A stretch of DNA of 64,000 nt from Dasypus novemcinctus (Eukaryota > Chordata > Mammalia > Cingulata > Dasypodidae), in contig NC_080677.1 of NCBI RefSeq assembly GCF_030445035.2, positions 32,277,329-32,341,328 on the forward strand, in the 5' to 3' direction. Below, piece after piece: positions 1 to 12,825 of this stretch. Within the stretch, counting starts at the first letter, position 1. Every line of letters starts with the position of its first letter. The translations under genes and the position numbers were made by a program. The notes beneath the pieces were generated by a model. That model did not search any database. It was not told the DNA's origin and saw nothing but the letters and a program-made list of their open reading frames with translations.

Positions 1-1159
1 AAAATTAATAGAACTCTACAAAATAAATCCCAAATCCTATTCCTTCCCTTGTGGAGTTAAAAAAAAATGGCTATTTTGACATAACTTAGACAGCTGATTC
101 CAAGTCTTTCTGTCTTGTGCATCTTAAGATATTCTGCTCTTCTGGTTTGGCAAGACATTCACAATGCTTTAAAAATGCTTACATGGCAATTTCTTTTTTA
201 AAAAAAATGTATGTATATGATTTGGTCTGCTAATCACCAGAATAGCATTCAATAGGTCAATATAACCAGGCAATACATTTCCATCTAGTGGTACTCCTCC
301 TCAACAATTTTACTCATCCTTCCCTATCTTTTCATTTCCCTGACCAGTTCTTCTGCTCCTCGGTGACAGACTAGTTGGTATAGAATCAATGTTTCCCGTT
401 CCAGATGTTGTGCCTGAGTGAAGCAGCTTTATTGAGGAAATGATCACTGCATAGACCTATAACTTTCTCCATACTGTGCTGAAATGAAGTCTGGTCTTGA
501 TTTCTCAAGACTGTAGTTGCATTCTAGATCCTATTTATAGTTCTTAGTTCTGCCTCTAAAACTCATGTATTTCTTGGTGCCTTATGTAGATACGCCTTCT
601 TTCCATCTGAGGCACACCAGATGGGTGGGTGGATGAGTCTACACAATTTCCCAGGAAGCCTTGCAGATGCTGTAGCTTCTTTGTTGTAGTTTACTGAGGG
701 CTGCCGCAGGCTCAGCGTGCCTTATGAATATTGGAACTTTCCCTAGAGAGAAACCGTTTGCTACTATGTCAGATTAGATACAGAAAACAGAATGCTTAGG
801 CTCAGTTCGTGTAACTGCTCATAAAAATTACTATTTAATAAGGATATGGTCAGGATTTATTAAGAGAAGAGTGTAAAAATGGCCACGTGAAAAATGGTTT
901 CACACCATTGAAAAACTGCTGTTAAAGACACCGTTCATTGAGCATTTAATAATTAATCAGATATCCAACTGCTTGACACGTTCTTCCTAAAATGTTTCTT
1001 CTGAAAACCTAATGTGTGTTCCTCTATAAATATTGGGATACAGTCCACTTAATTTCCCTTTTCACTGTGGATACAAGATTAGAGCTAAATTTTATGTTTA
1101 ATCACATTCTTAATTTCAGTCTAGTTTCCTGATACATATTTTCTTTCCCTTTAGCACTG
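1..1159. other. Unassigned sequence
   Basis: AT-rich and unique-looking. No repeat family, exon or RNA gene recognised. Confidence 0.7.
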
Positions 1160-1310
1160 TAGTGGTCTCTGGAATGGTATTGTTGGTCTCTCAACCCCTG
1201 AATTTGTAGGCAAAAATGTGTGTGTGAATGTGCTCACTTAAATTTTTTTCTGGGGAAAGAGCCCAAAGTTTTCACCAAATCCTCAAAGGGATACATTACT
1301 CAGAAAAGTA
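1160..1310 (+). mobile_element. hAT-type DNA transposon relic
   Basis: The core (GTGTGTGAATGTGCTCACTT, then TCTGGGGAAAGAGCCCAAAG, then CTCAAAGGGATA) resembles the old MER-type hAT family that is better preserved, by its ends, at 41229-41419. The ends are eroded here. Confidence 0.5.
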
Positions 1311-4004
1311 CTGTGCAGTTTACTGCACCAGATAGTTTATAGTACCACAATACTCTATGGTGTCTTATATTTCTTACCTTACCTTTAATTGTCCTATCAT
1401 TATAATAATTACATTTACATTAAATGTAGCTTAATGTTGTTAATCTAGTCTTTTTTTCATGGAAGTAGGCAAGGAAAAGCTAGGAGGCAGTGACATTACA
1501 TAAATACAAATACACATTCTGTTGTCAGGTACTCAATCTGTTAGTAAGCATGATTTCAGAGGGCTAATGTACTTTACATGTTTTATCAGAAACAGTGGGC
1601 TGAAAAGAATGATCCAGATGGCATACATCTGTATGAAAAAGTAATCTGGTGTCTTTTTTCTTTTTCTTTTTTCCCTCTTTTAAAAAGAAACACTATAAAG
1701 AATCTAGCTACTGGGTCCCCTAGATGAAGGGTCCCCAAAATACTATGGGGAAATAGCTATATACACAGAAAATTCCTTCACCATGTGACATTGATAAATA
1801 TTAGCCTTGGGACTGAAAAAGTCTACTGTGTTGAACGTATCAATGTGGGTTTTTTAAGACAACCCCACAGGACTTGGCTTGCTAATTTGGAAACTAGATA
1901 AGTCCAATAAAATGAAAACTTGTTCAGAGAAAAAGTCTTGATGAGAAAAGATCTCAAGAGATCAAATAGTAACACCAAACCATTGGAGGAGCTGATATAT
2001 TTCCCCCTAGAACAAAATGTCTTCCATCTTGATTTTTCCAAAATAATTTTTTATGAACATATTGTGAATTACATAGGACACCGACCCTGCTGCTTTGGGA
2101 GCAAAAGACAGAGCTGACTGATGTAGTTATTTGCCAGCAAAAACCATGTGAATTTATAAATATTTTACAAGTGTAGCTTTCAGAAGAGTGACTTTTACTG
2201 CCATATTAATGCAACTAGCAAATTTATAGTCTGGGCTTTTGTGGGTTATGAATGTCCAGTATTCGAGGCTAGTGTCAAGAATGTGGTTTATGTTTTGAAG
2301 TTCTTTTTTTCTCTGAACACAGACTTCTTGGCTGTTAAGGTCTGTGTTATAATTCAGTAGCACATAAGGCGCAAGTCTATCTAATACATCAGTTCCCACT
2401 GCCTACGACTGGGCTCATAAATATACACATTACAACATGTACCGTGTGGCAGAATGACACACAAAACATAAAAACGTCTCTAAAGAATATAGAATTAGTA
2501 GTAGTAGAAGTAGCAGTGGCATGATTTCATGCCTCTGGCCAGACTCATAGTGTGACCTACAATTATAAATACAGAAATTGGAAGTGTATGTTTTGGTAAA
2601 TAATATTTTGGTATAAATCAGGTCAATATACTCATGAGTACTGTCCTATGTGCTGAAGGGTACACTACTGAAAAGACTTGTGTTATCCTGCTCTTCTTTC
2701 AGGGAGGAAGCGGCACTACTGCAACGCTTGCTTCATAAACTTGTAAGCTGCTTTTTCCCACTGATCACGCTCAAGATGAAACCGTCTTTCTAGTGTACAA
2801 TGCCCTGGGGAAAGAAGAGCAGAGTTCTGAGGGCTTGAGCATACAAGGTCTGGTAAAATCCAAAAGTGACCAGTCTTTGGTGGCCCACGTGCCATAGGGT
2901 CTCCCCTTTCAAGGTGTTGTGATCTAGGCAGAATCACCTGCTGTGGATGGAAGCCAGCACTGTTGTCCAACCTCACTGCCTGCTGTGAAGCACTTATGAC
3001 ACCTTCAACATATCATGTCACTTCGCAGTTCTCCTTTCTTCTTCTGCAAAATGTTTCAGTTGTACAATATCATTGCAAAATCATCTCCAGACATGATCAT
3101 TTTTTCTAATTTATTTCAGTCCCGAGGTATAATTATAATTTCTTTTGCTTATTGGTGTGCATACTTTTCATTTTTAAAAAACTTCAAGTGGCAAAAAGCT
3201 TCACTGTTTCACACCCTATGCCTACCATTTCTTACTCTGTATTAAAATTGTATATTATCTCTAAAAGAGTTCATTGGGAGTTTAACCTTAAACCATGAAG
3301 AATCTTGTATTCTTATTAAAAAAATGTGTAATTAGTGCAGTGAATAAAACTCTTCTGTATTACCAAGGCTAAATCCCTACATAATTCCTGTTTATTTCAA
3401 AGCTAATCCCTTTGAGGGCCCCCAACCTGATGAATCATGCAGCAGTCAGCAGTTTCCCCTATTAGCTGACATTACACAGGTCAATGAAATGGACTACACC
3501 CTGTGAAAAATGACACACACCCCCAAATTCCATGCAATAATTATATCATAAAATACTTTGTTAACAATGTTAAAGCTAACCTTAATTTAAGAATAGAAAT
3601 CCTTTCATTTGCTTCTAACTTAAGGGATAGAAGTAGTCAAGTGCTTGTTATGGTTACCCAGGAAAAATTCAGCTTTAAAATTGATTGGAAAATTTCTCTT
3701 ATGTTATTACCTTAGACCATAGCAATTTTAAAGAACCCAAATAGATTGATAGCAATCCATTATCCTGACAGTCTCATATATCCTTGTTTGTTTTTCCCTC
3801 TTCTTTGCCTTTCCCTCTGTCTTGAAATTCCCTATCTATCCTCCAATGAAGTTAAAAACCTAAAAGAAAAATAATTAGCTATTCATACTCTTCTAACACA
3901 GCCCCATGTGCAGATGATAACTGGAGCATTACCATATTAAACTGCTAAAATGACATCCTTATTGCAGGGTCAATTTATTTAATTTGTAACTTTCAATATT
4001 AAAA
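1311..4004. other. Unassigned sequence
   Basis: Short frames only. The longest frame with some protein character is the minus-strand 86-codon frame at 2716-2976. It has no recognisable domain and no gene context. Confidence 0.7.
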
Positions 4005-4400
4005 CAGGGTCACTCATTATGCAAAATTAATGGCCAGTGTACATTTGGAATAAAAAAAGCAGAATGGAAATATTTCTTCACCCAATGGATGGCCAACCTG
4101 TGGAATACACTCCCCTGGGAGGTCATAGATTCAGTCAATGGGTGAATTAGAAAGGGCTAGATAATTTTATCACCTGTCGTAAGATCATATATATGAATAC
4201 TAAGATAAAAAAAATAGAATCTCATGCTTCAGGGTACAAGGTGATTGTTTAGAAGCTTTACAGGAGTTCCCTTCTTTCCTTCGCATGTTCTGAGCAAGTG
4301 GCTGGGTTCACACTGAGGTTTTTACCTCCTTTTGGAACTGGTGACTGCTACTGTGACTAGGATACCACATTTAGGTCATGTTGTCTTTTCTTTTGTTTTG
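4005..4400 (+). mobile_element. Ancient CR1/L3-like LINE relic
   Basis: The stretch TTCTTCACCCAATGGATGG, then AACCTGTGGAATACACTCCC, then GGGAGGTCATAGATTCAGTC is the characteristic 3' region of CR1/L3-type LINEs, which predate placental mammals. The borders are approximate. Confidence 0.6.
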
Positions 4401-4464
4401 CTTTGACAATGAAAATCACAAATACCTGCCAATACAATACAAAAGAACAATGAAACAACAAATG

Positions 4465-4690
4465 AATTTATTAATTCATCCAACAAATATCTAGTAAGAC
4501 CCTGGTCTGAGCTAGGCACTTGTCTGGGTATTTGGAATACAACAATGAGCAAAACAGAAAAATCCCTGCTTTCATGAAATGTACATTCAATAAACCAAAC
4601 AAGTAACTAAATTATGTAGTACCTTAGAGGGTTATTAGTAGGAAGTAAAATAAAGCAGGGCAGGGCTATGCGGAGCAATTTGCCTTTAAA
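4465..4690 (-). mobile_element. L2 LINE relic, antisense
   Basis: The pattern of CAACAAATAT, GAGCTAGGCAC, GGAATACAACAATGAGCAAAAC and a following GGCAGGG segment is the reverse of the L2 3' end. Confidence 0.65.
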
Positions 4691-4867
4691 AAGAAGGTGG
4701 ATTAATAAAAGATCTTTTAGCCATACACCTGGTTTGAGTCTTTGCCCTGAAGTCATTTCTTACTTTGAAAAAAATTTTAGTTATTAAATCTTTATTTATT
4801 GTACTTCATTTACAAAGGAAATAGACAATACGTCCAATAGGAAGAATAAAAATGTACTCAGCATTGC

Positions 4868-5172
4868 AGTTAAAAAAATTTTTTTTTAATTGCTCACCCC
4901 TCCCTGCCATGGCTCCTTTGTATGTCTGTTCATCTTCTTTAGGAGGCACTGGGAACTGAAGCTGGGACCTCCCATGTGGGAGGCAAGTGCCCAACCATTT
5001 GAGCCATTTCTGCTCCCTGCTGGTTGCAGTCTGCTGGTTGTGGTCTGTGGATTGCAGCATCTGCTGGTTGTGATGTCTGCTCATCTTCTTTAGGAGGCGC
5101 TGGGAACCGAACCCAGGACCTCCCATGTGGGAGGCGGGCACCCAACTGCTTGAGCCACACCCCCTCCCCCAT
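4868..5172 (-). mobile_element. DAS-class SINE, dimeric subtype
   Basis: Two diverged tRNA-like heads lie in tandem, each with the block GGGACCTCCCATGTGGGAGG or a near copy, in antisense orientation with a T-rich left end. This identifies the older dimeric subfamily, also seen near 7.8, 28.8 and 29.7 kb. No clear target duplication was found. Confidence 0.85.
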
Positions 5173-5216
5173 GGGTGCATTTTTAACTGACAGCAAATAG
5201 AAATCCTTTAGTGAGA

Positions 5217-5396
5217 TCATGGCACTTTGACAGTAGTATAATCAAGCTCAGTAAAGGTACGTGGGGTATTTGGAAGTTCAACTTCTTCATTTATCTCTTC
5301 CACATCTTCCGTATCATCTGGCTCCTTAAATGATAGGGAAAAAGCCCTTAGTATAGTGGGAAAACATTTCCAAAATAAAGTTATAGGTTCTCTCTC
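5217..5396 (-). pseudogene. Coding-like acidic C-terminal fragment, unknown protein
   Basis: On the minus strand a frame of 59 codons runs to a TGA at 5217-5219, with no ATG at its start. The last 35 residues look protein-like: an acidic run (EPDDTEDVEEINEEVEL) followed by PNTPRTFTELDYTTVKVP. At 5325 the minus strand shows a pyrimidine-rich stretch ending in AAG directly before GAG, which could be a splice acceptor (a terminal exon at 5217-5324). Alternatively the open frame simply continues upstream. I do not recognise the protein. A dimeric SINE lies about 45 bp beyond the stop. It could be a terminal exon, a decayed retrocopy or chance; an open frame of this length is only mildly unlikely by chance. 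Confidence 0.3.
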
Positions 5397-6225
5397 TTAC
5401 CAAAGTTTTCTTTCATTCATGTCTATTGCTTTTTTAATAGGGGGCCTTCTGGGATTTTTTCATTGTTTACCTTACCATCATCATAAGAATTACCATAATT
5501 CCATAATTACAATTTTATAGTGTAGAATTTAACTCAGTTCTAGTCTTCTATTGCTTTAGCTGTAGATACAGCTGAAAACACAAGGTGGACAAGAATTGTT
5601 GAAGGATTTCCCTGCCATTGTGTGACACAATCTATTATCTCTATTCTTTATAGGTACCTAGGCAGCCTGACTTAAAATTCTTTCTACAGAAACATGTCTA
5701 ATTTCAGGAGTACCCAGTCAAGGGTGCAATGAATGTCATGAGAATCTTTTTATGACTAGAGAAAACAGAAATGTTTAACAGTTTTGTTTTCCCAGCTCTC
5801 AAGTCCTGGCTCCTATGTATTGTACATGGATTCAGCAGGAAAACTGCAGACTTCTCACTTTGGCTCTTCTCTTGTGTTTTTTTGTTTTTTGGTACCTTAA
5901 CTTACACAAACAAAAAAAATAACAGGTCTATATTTTGCCTGGAAAACTCCTTAGTCAAAATATTCAAATTTATTAGGTAAGATTTCTGTCTTTCAAAAGT
6001 TATCAGAGGCAATAATTTTGCCAGTTATTTCACTACTATATAACATAGATTGTCATTTTTTCCAGAATGCTAAAACAGTTTCCTTACTACTTTGCCAGCC
6101 TCCACTAACAGTTTATTCAGCATTTTCCCAATTTTTGCTAACGTTTTTTGCCACTTTTCCCATCTCTGCCCTCCACCTGGTCCCAAAGCTAATATTGCGT
6201 ATTGCAGGTTGCTAGTACAGCAGCA
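5397..6225. other. Unassigned sequence
   Basis: Nothing recognised. It would hold upstream exons if the fragment at 5217-5396 were a real terminal exon, but none is evident. Confidence 0.65.
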
Positions 6226-6600
6226 CTTAATTCCTAGTACTAAATTCTGTATCAGTTAGATTTCACTGCATTACAAACTATCCCAAAACTTGATGAATTA
6301 AAACAACAATATCTACTATTTCTCATGGTTTTGTGGTTTGGTTAGATGTTTTGTTTTGTTTATCTAGTCTGGGCCAGCTCTGCTGTGATTAGATGGTCTA
6401 AAATGAACTAACACTTGTTTGGTGGTTGCTCCATGTCTGCTGGAGTGGTAGCCATGTATATCTCATCATTGGTAGGCTAGACCATGGTCCTTTATGCTGT
6501 ACGAAGTCATAGTGCAAACTGTCTGTGCAAAGAGGCACACATACAGAAATGGGAGGAATTTGCAGGCCACCTTTTGCAATCTACCACACATCCTCTTTCA
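6226..6600 (-). mobile_element. Old LTR-type relic (MaLR-like), antisense
   Basis: The start TATCAGTTAGATTTCACTGC with CCAAAACTTGATGAATTAAA, and the end AATTTGCAGGCCACC, resemble the reverse of the LTR-like relic at 42500-43087. The family name is uncertain. There is no coding content. Confidence 0.5.
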
Positions 6601-7807
6601 TTTCAATTCCCCCCATCTTCCATATGCTAGCACTGAGAGAACTTGGCTTTGTTCACAATTTGATTGGTTTGGCTCTCTTACTTGCTACCTGATCAAGATT
6701 TTGTGAAGATTTATTAAAATTATGTATTTGGCATAATGGCTACTTAGTACTTCACTGAGCAATGTTTCTTTGGATCTTCTTGACAAGTTTAACTCCTCAC
6801 AATTTGTATTTGCAAATTCCCTACTCAAAAATGTTTAGTTATTATTAGTTGAAATAAAACTCACTTTTGGGGGAACATGGGTTACCACTCATTAGCTTAT
6901 ATAGCCCTTTCTTTACCTTTAGGGAACTGATAGTTTCCAAGAGACTTGTCTTTGAGATGTTGAACATTGAATATAAAAGTTTGAATTTGTTTTAAGAATT
7001 GGCTAGAGTAGTGGTCGGGTTACATGAACCTTTAACATTTTTTTTTATTTTTTCTGCATTGGTATGAGTGGTGCCAGAGGAGGGGGGAGTTTGAAAGAGA
7101 TCAGTTTGGAGAGCGGGAAATGGAATTACCTTTTGAGGAAAGCATCTACTTAAAGCTTCTGTATTCTTAAATCCATCAAAGGAGTCATTTATTTCTCTCA
7201 TAAATCTGTAATGATGGCACAGTTGCACATAATGGTTTGTAATTTCCTTTGGTCAGCAAGGAGAAAAATGAAAGAAGTAAATAAGCACATGGACCTAGTA
7301 ATGTCCACCCAATATTTTTTAACAGCCCCTGCGATGGCAACATTTAATGATCTTGCTTGCTGAAAACCATGGCAATATTTGAGAGGATGAGTTTCTAGTC
7401 ATAAATGGAACACAAATAATGAGGTATTTTCTTCTGCCCTGAATAACCTGAAATGTTAGCCACAATTCCCTGCAACTGGCGTGCCTGCATTCATGCAGAC
7501 CTGTAATAAAATACTCAGTGTCAACTACCATTTCCTCTTCTAAAAGCATAACAAATCTTGTTAACAGCTTTATAAATTAAAAGCTTAAGACAACATTTTG
7601 ACTTTGTTTTAAATTCTTAAATCCATATCTTGTACTTTCAATGTAACTCTACTGTCCTCCTCTCTCAAAACTGAAGAGTCTGTGCTAGAATGAGTAAATA
7701 AACTTTATAAAGTGATCTGTTTTGGACAAGATTCATCTGTATAGCCATGTTATTAATAATGATATGTAAAAAAATCAATTGCCTGTCTTGTACGTAACTT
7801 TTCTAAA
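6601..7807. other. Unassigned sequence
   Basis: AT-rich; no element or exon recognised. Confidence 0.7.
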
Positions 7808-7820
7808 GGATCTTATTTTG

Positions 7821-8170
7821 GGGAAGCAGATGTGGATGAAGTGAATGGGCTCCTGCCTACCACATGGGAGGTCCCTGGTTTGCTTCCCAGTGCTTCCTAA
7901 AGAAGACAGGGAGCTGACGTGCCAGGCCGGCATGGCGAGGTGACACAACAAGATGACGCAACAAGAAACACAAGAAGAAAAGCATAGTGAGAGACCCAAC
8001 AAAACAGGGAACAGAGGTGGCTCAAGTGATTGGGCACCTACCTCCCACATCAGAGTTCCTGGGTTTGGTTCTGGTTCCTCCTAAAGAAACAAGGAAGATG
8101 AACAGACACAGCAGGTACAAGCGATGAGGGAGTGGGGAGAAATAAATAAAACAAATCTTTAAAAAAAATA
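7821..8170 (+). mobile_element. DAS-class SINE, dimeric subtype
   Basis: Two tRNA-like heads (near 7825 and 8010) are separated by an A-rich linker and followed by AAATAAATAAAACAAATC and an A tail. The flanks GGATCTTATTTTG (7808-7820) and GGACCTTATTTTG (8173-8185) form a target-site duplication with one mismatch. Confidence 0.9.
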
Positions 8171-8499
8171 GAGGACCTTATTTTGTGTACCAAATGTATC
8201 AAAGTACTGTACATTGCCACGTAATATAAAAAAAAAAGGTCTACCTATAAACAATGCAACCAATGATCCACGTGTCATACCATCTAAAACACCAAATAAA
8301 CCACGACTACTTTGTTAACTTTTAAAAAACCAATTTAACTACCTGAAGGAATTATTTTTCTAAGTATTTACTGGTATATATATACATAAACACACTATCA
8401 TTTGAAGGGTACACTGCTTACCCATTTTCTATGAACACTTTATAATCAGAGTTTTTTGTTGTTGTTGTTGTTTTTTTTAATTTTGAATCAGGTCCATCA

Positions 8500-8765
8500 A
8501 TATTACTACTGTTTCTTGAATGTCTGATTTCTCCATACTGGAAATATTTCAATTGCCTCCTAACCAATCTTTCTTACTGCACTCTTTGTCCATCACCAAA
8601 TCATTTTATTCATGGTCCTCAGAATAATTTTCCTTAAGCAAAGATTATATTATTCCCTAGTTTAGGAACATTCAGTGTTGCCTCATTTCCTATGGAATAA
8701 AGCCCAAATTCCTTACTTGGCAGTCAAGGCACTCTATTAGCAGGTCCCACATCTATTTTTCCACC
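8500..8765 (+). mobile_element. L2 LINE relic, sense
   Basis: The L2 3' signature is readable: GGAATAAAGCCCAAATTCC, then CTTGGCAGTCAAGGCACTCT. Confidence 0.65.
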
Positions 8766-8999
8766 TTCATCTTAATATAATGATCTCAGAAAAGAGGTTA
8801 ACTCTAGCTTAGCTCTAAAGTTTCTTGTTATGGTTGGAGCTGGCTGGCGCTTGTTTATTGGAGGTGTTGAACACTTTGCATAAGGAAAAAATGGTCTCTC
8901 ATTTTAAGTAATCAGAGACATCAGGTTTTTAAAAGTTCTGAGAATTCTGTGTCCTTTCAATCTAGAAGCCCTAACACAGTCCCTTTAGTTTGGATTCAG

Positions 9000-9180
9000 C
9001 AAATATTGAACCTGTAATGTGTTAGATGTTGTGCATATAACATCTTGAGATCCTCAAACAAGTCTTTTTGGGAATTATTACAGCCAGTTTTCAGACAAGG
9101 AAGTTGAGCTCAGAAAAGGTAAATGATATGCCCAAAGTTCATACTGGTCAGGGTGCAGCCAGAATTTGAATAGAATTTTC
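9000..9180 (-). mobile_element. MIR SINE relic, antisense
   Basis: The order CAGCAAATATTGAAC, TAACATCTTGAGATCCTCA, CAGACAAGGAAGTTGAGCTC and GCCCAAAGTTCATACTGGTC is the reverse of MIR. Confidence 0.7.
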
Positions 9181-10569
9181 CTGAATCCGTAATCTGCATT
9201 CTTTCCTCTTTCCCACAACTTCGGCATAAATTTATCACAGAGCCGTTTTGGCCCATTCTGAATTATCCTATAGTTTTCTTTGGTGTACCAGGATAATCTT
9301 AGGAAGTGACAGCATAGTTAATGAGCTTTTTCGAATTACAGTGTTCAGAAACTTATTCTCAATATGCTAGACTCAGAACTGTTCCTTATTGGGTCAGGAT
9401 TAGAAATTGTGTGATGGCAAACAGAAGTTTTTTTCTTGACTTTATGTTTTATCCTGGGTATTTAAAGCATGACATTGATGATTACCTTGCAGTAATACTG
9501 AACACAAAACACTTTATAAGATTAGAACTTGCAGCCTTTAAGGCATTCGAAGGTGTTGCAGAAGCTGGAAGCAGGAATGAATCACAGATTATGTATTCAA
9601 AAGGCATTTCCTGTTATTATGGTTTAAGTTAAGGATTTCTAAGACATTTAAAAGATTTTATTGTGTTTTGGGTCTACAAGAATAATTGAAACAGTCTTTG
9701 AAGGCTTTCGTGAATTGAAATTATTCTTCTTCCTGGGACTCCTTCCTACTATCTCCCTGGCTACTATAGTCATAGGGTATAAGTGTGTGGTAAAGTGCTC
9801 TAAAAAATAAAGAGAATGCCTAATAATAGAAAGATTGAGTCCTGATAAGAAGCACTTTAACTTATAGAAGCCACATTTCAAGTATTTTAAATGTCTAGAT
9901 ACCAAGATAGTGGTTGGATTTGGATTCTGTACTCTCAAGCAAAAATTTTTAGGAAATTTTTAATCCATATTCCACCCAGAAACCCCGGCCCCGCCCCCCC
10001 TGCTCGCTATATACCTGAGTCTAACTTCTCTCAGGTCTGTGAAGGTTCTGATATTTCATTCTACTTGTAAGTTAAGCAGTTAACTTGCTAGTTTCATGTA
10101 AGCTGACAGAAGGCATGACTCCTGGATTAGAGACAAAGGTCAGTTTATTATTCACAACATTAGAAATAGCCAGAATAGCAGCATTTGTGCCAGTTCTCTG
10201 AGCTTCAGTGCCCACTGGGCAATGTGAGGATGGACAAGTGATACCTTCACACCCAATTTCTGGGGTCTCAAGAAATTTTAGGGTATGCTATCAGCCTGAC
10301 ACAGGGTAGAACTAGAAAAGCAATTAGGCTGTGTGATTTGAGGTGTTCTACTCCCAAATTAACTACACATTGATATCTAGTTAACTATATATCATTGATA
10401 CATAACTTCCCTCCGTTGACTCAAGCTTTAGGTCTACAGATGAGCTCTTATCAAATTGAAATACTGCTGGAAATATTTCCATTTTAGCTTTTCATACTTT
10501 AGTAAATAGAAATTGGTTCTGCCACTGATTACACTGATTCTCAGTTTCCTTGTATTAAGTATTAAAAAC
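9181..10569. other. Unassigned sequence
   Basis: Contains a 103-codon frame at 9321-9632 with no recognisable domain. Otherwise nothing seen. Confidence 0.65.
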
Positions 10570-11530
10570 TAGAAATCAATGGAGAAATGCTATAAAAATT
10601 CTGCAAGAAAATGCTTGCCAAATTAAAATTCTATGCCTATCTAAACATGATGGTAAAAATGTTTTCAGAAAATACAGAGTCTCAACAGAGTTACTGCTCC
10701 TGCACTTTTTCAAGAAAGTGTGGGACATGCTCCATTAAAATGAAGAAGTGAAGTAAGAAAGAAAAAGGCATGGGATAAAAGAGATAAGGGATCCAACACA
10801 GGAGATGGGCAAAGGGAATTTCCAGGATGATGACAAAGGGAAACCCTACAATGGTAGGTATCCAGCAGCCTAGAAAACAATTAATTCAGATTATAAAGGG
10901 AGGACAAAAAAATCCATAGGAAATTCTCTAAGAAGCAAATTAAACAGACAGATTACAGGAAGTATCTGAGAAATACTCAAGTACATTGAGAAGAGTCATT
11001 CTGATGGAGATCTTGAGAACGAGTTAATGATGGCTATATAGGAAATCAAGCAACCAAAAAATAGAGGCAAGTATTAACTTTTGGGAAATAAAGAGTTGTA
11101 CAAGAAAAGAAATGTAATTATCGTATACTACATTATGAACTGTGAGTGGTATTTATAGACTATAAACTTTGACTATGGATTTAACCTAAAAGTATATCAT
11201 AATTATATTGGTAGGATGGCGATGGGAAAATATGTGTGTTTTGGGGGAGTGGAGGGTGAGCATGTGCTAAGAGAGCTAAGCCTCATTTTCCTCAGTAAAT
11301 AATGTTACAATGAAAAAAAAATCTAGAAATAGTAGGATAAGCACATTATTTAGAAATGTGGATATAAATTTAAAGAAGTAGCTAAAAGAATTGAAAGTGG
11401 TTACCACAAGGAAGCAGGAATGGGGGTCAGGGAAAGGTGGGCCTAGGGAACTGCCTTTTGTCATGTTTTACTTTGTAAATGGTGTGCATATATTACTTTG
11501 GATAAAAATAAAGCTTAATTTTAAAATGTA
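10570..11530 (+). mobile_element. Probable old L1/HAL1-type 3' region
   Basis: AG-rich, diverged sequence beginning CTGCAAGAAAATGCTTGCC and ending in ATAAAAATAAAGCTTAATTT resembles the 3' untranslated part of old L1-related elements. Family and borders are uncertain. Confidence 0.4.
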
Positions 11531-12379
11531 ATGCATTAATTGGCCCAGTGCCAGTTAAATGCTTAGCAAAGATTAGTAGAAATCAGAAATGTGATGGCGC
11601 CTAGTGGAATAAAGGGGACACGTGGGAGTGCCAAAGGCAATGCTATTAGGAGAGGTGAGATTTATATTTCAACCTGTGTTACAATTTATTTTAGGGCCTA
11701 CCTTGGCTATGATCTCGGATTGCGAGCTGTGTTAGTTAGAGCATTAATCACATTTAGAAGTTATACTAACTTGTTGGGACACTAAGGTCGATATAGCAAA
11801 TCAGTGCTCTGGCACACTAAATACTATCATGCCAGCCCGAGGGGGTTGCTCCATCTCTGAGTGTCTAATTCAGTATCTGGGGATATTTGGACTCACTGGA
11901 AGGATGTTGCATTGCTTATTGAGTACATGTGAGGAGTGGGAGATGAGGGAAAGAAGGCTATTGCCTTCTCCTCCTTATGCTTCTGTAGGTCTGTAGAATG
12001 TACATTTCAAGTCTCCTGGGGAAAGATGATGTCCAATTCAACATTTTGAATTGCACCTAGAAATTGTTATTGCTCAATAAATATTATGGTAGTAACGCTT
12101 GAAGGGTTGGGATGCTTGCAGCTTGGATAAAACTGTTGCCTATTGTGTGGAAATTAGCTTGAAGTGCTGTCATATTTCTAGCTGTCTCTCAAATACAGAT
12201 ACTTTCACAGCTTCACATCTCTGAACACTTCAATTAACACGAGGATCACAGCTCTGTGATAGCTACAGCTTCTGCTTTATGGATTATATCCAATTCTTGC
12301 TATCTGTTTTAATGAGTTGAGGAGGTGGATGGTAGGAAAGAGAAGAACCGTGTAGAAAAAAACTATATTATAGAGTTTT
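11531..12379. other. Unassigned sequence
   Basis: A weak MIR/L2-like end (TTGCTCAATAAATATTATGG near 12072) is the only hint of a repeat. Confidence 0.6.
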
Positions 12380-12700
12380 CAAACTTCCACATCCTCTTCT
12401 CTGTTTATCCATTGAAGAATCTGAGCAGCTGTTATGCACAAACCCGTGCTGGACACTATGGGGATACAGAGTTACAAAGATGCAACTCCACATCTCAAAA
12501 AGTTCGCAGGATAAGTGGGGAGCCAGAGTTATTGATACTGATTATAGTACCAGGCAGAGGGCTCTAACAAAGAATGTTCTCTAGAGTCTGAAGATGTGGA
12601 TTTGAATTTCCTACTTCCTAGCAGAATAGCTTTAAATGAGATCACCTTGTAAGACCTCTATATGATGGAATAATTTTGGTGATGATTAGATAAATTGCTG
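12380..12700. mobile_element. L2/MIR-like relics
   Basis: The phrase GTGCTGGACACTATGGGGATACAGAGTTACAAAG fits an antisense L2 3' end. The following GATTTGAATTTCCTACTTCC, then AGCAGAATAGCTT resembles a sense MIR. Both are heavily diverged. Confidence 0.4.
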
Positions 12701-12768
12701 GAATGTATACCCCGAGGCATCTCTTTCCTAAGTTTGTATCTAGGTATTTAGCTAGTGTTAGGACAGAG

Positions 12769-12825
12769 AAAAAAAAAAAAAAAAAATGAAGAAAGAAAAG
12801 AACAAGACGAAGGAAAAAAGAAAAC
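12769..12825 (+). repeat. Purine-rich A/G tract
   Basis: A run of about 19 A is followed by GA-rich sequence. It opens a long T/C frame on the minus strand that is not a gene. Confidence 0.8.

Noticed and set aside
2716..2976. 86-codon minus frame with a basic, helix-like C-terminus
   Set aside because: No recognisable family, no splice or promoter context. Possibly an old retrocopy but not supportable.
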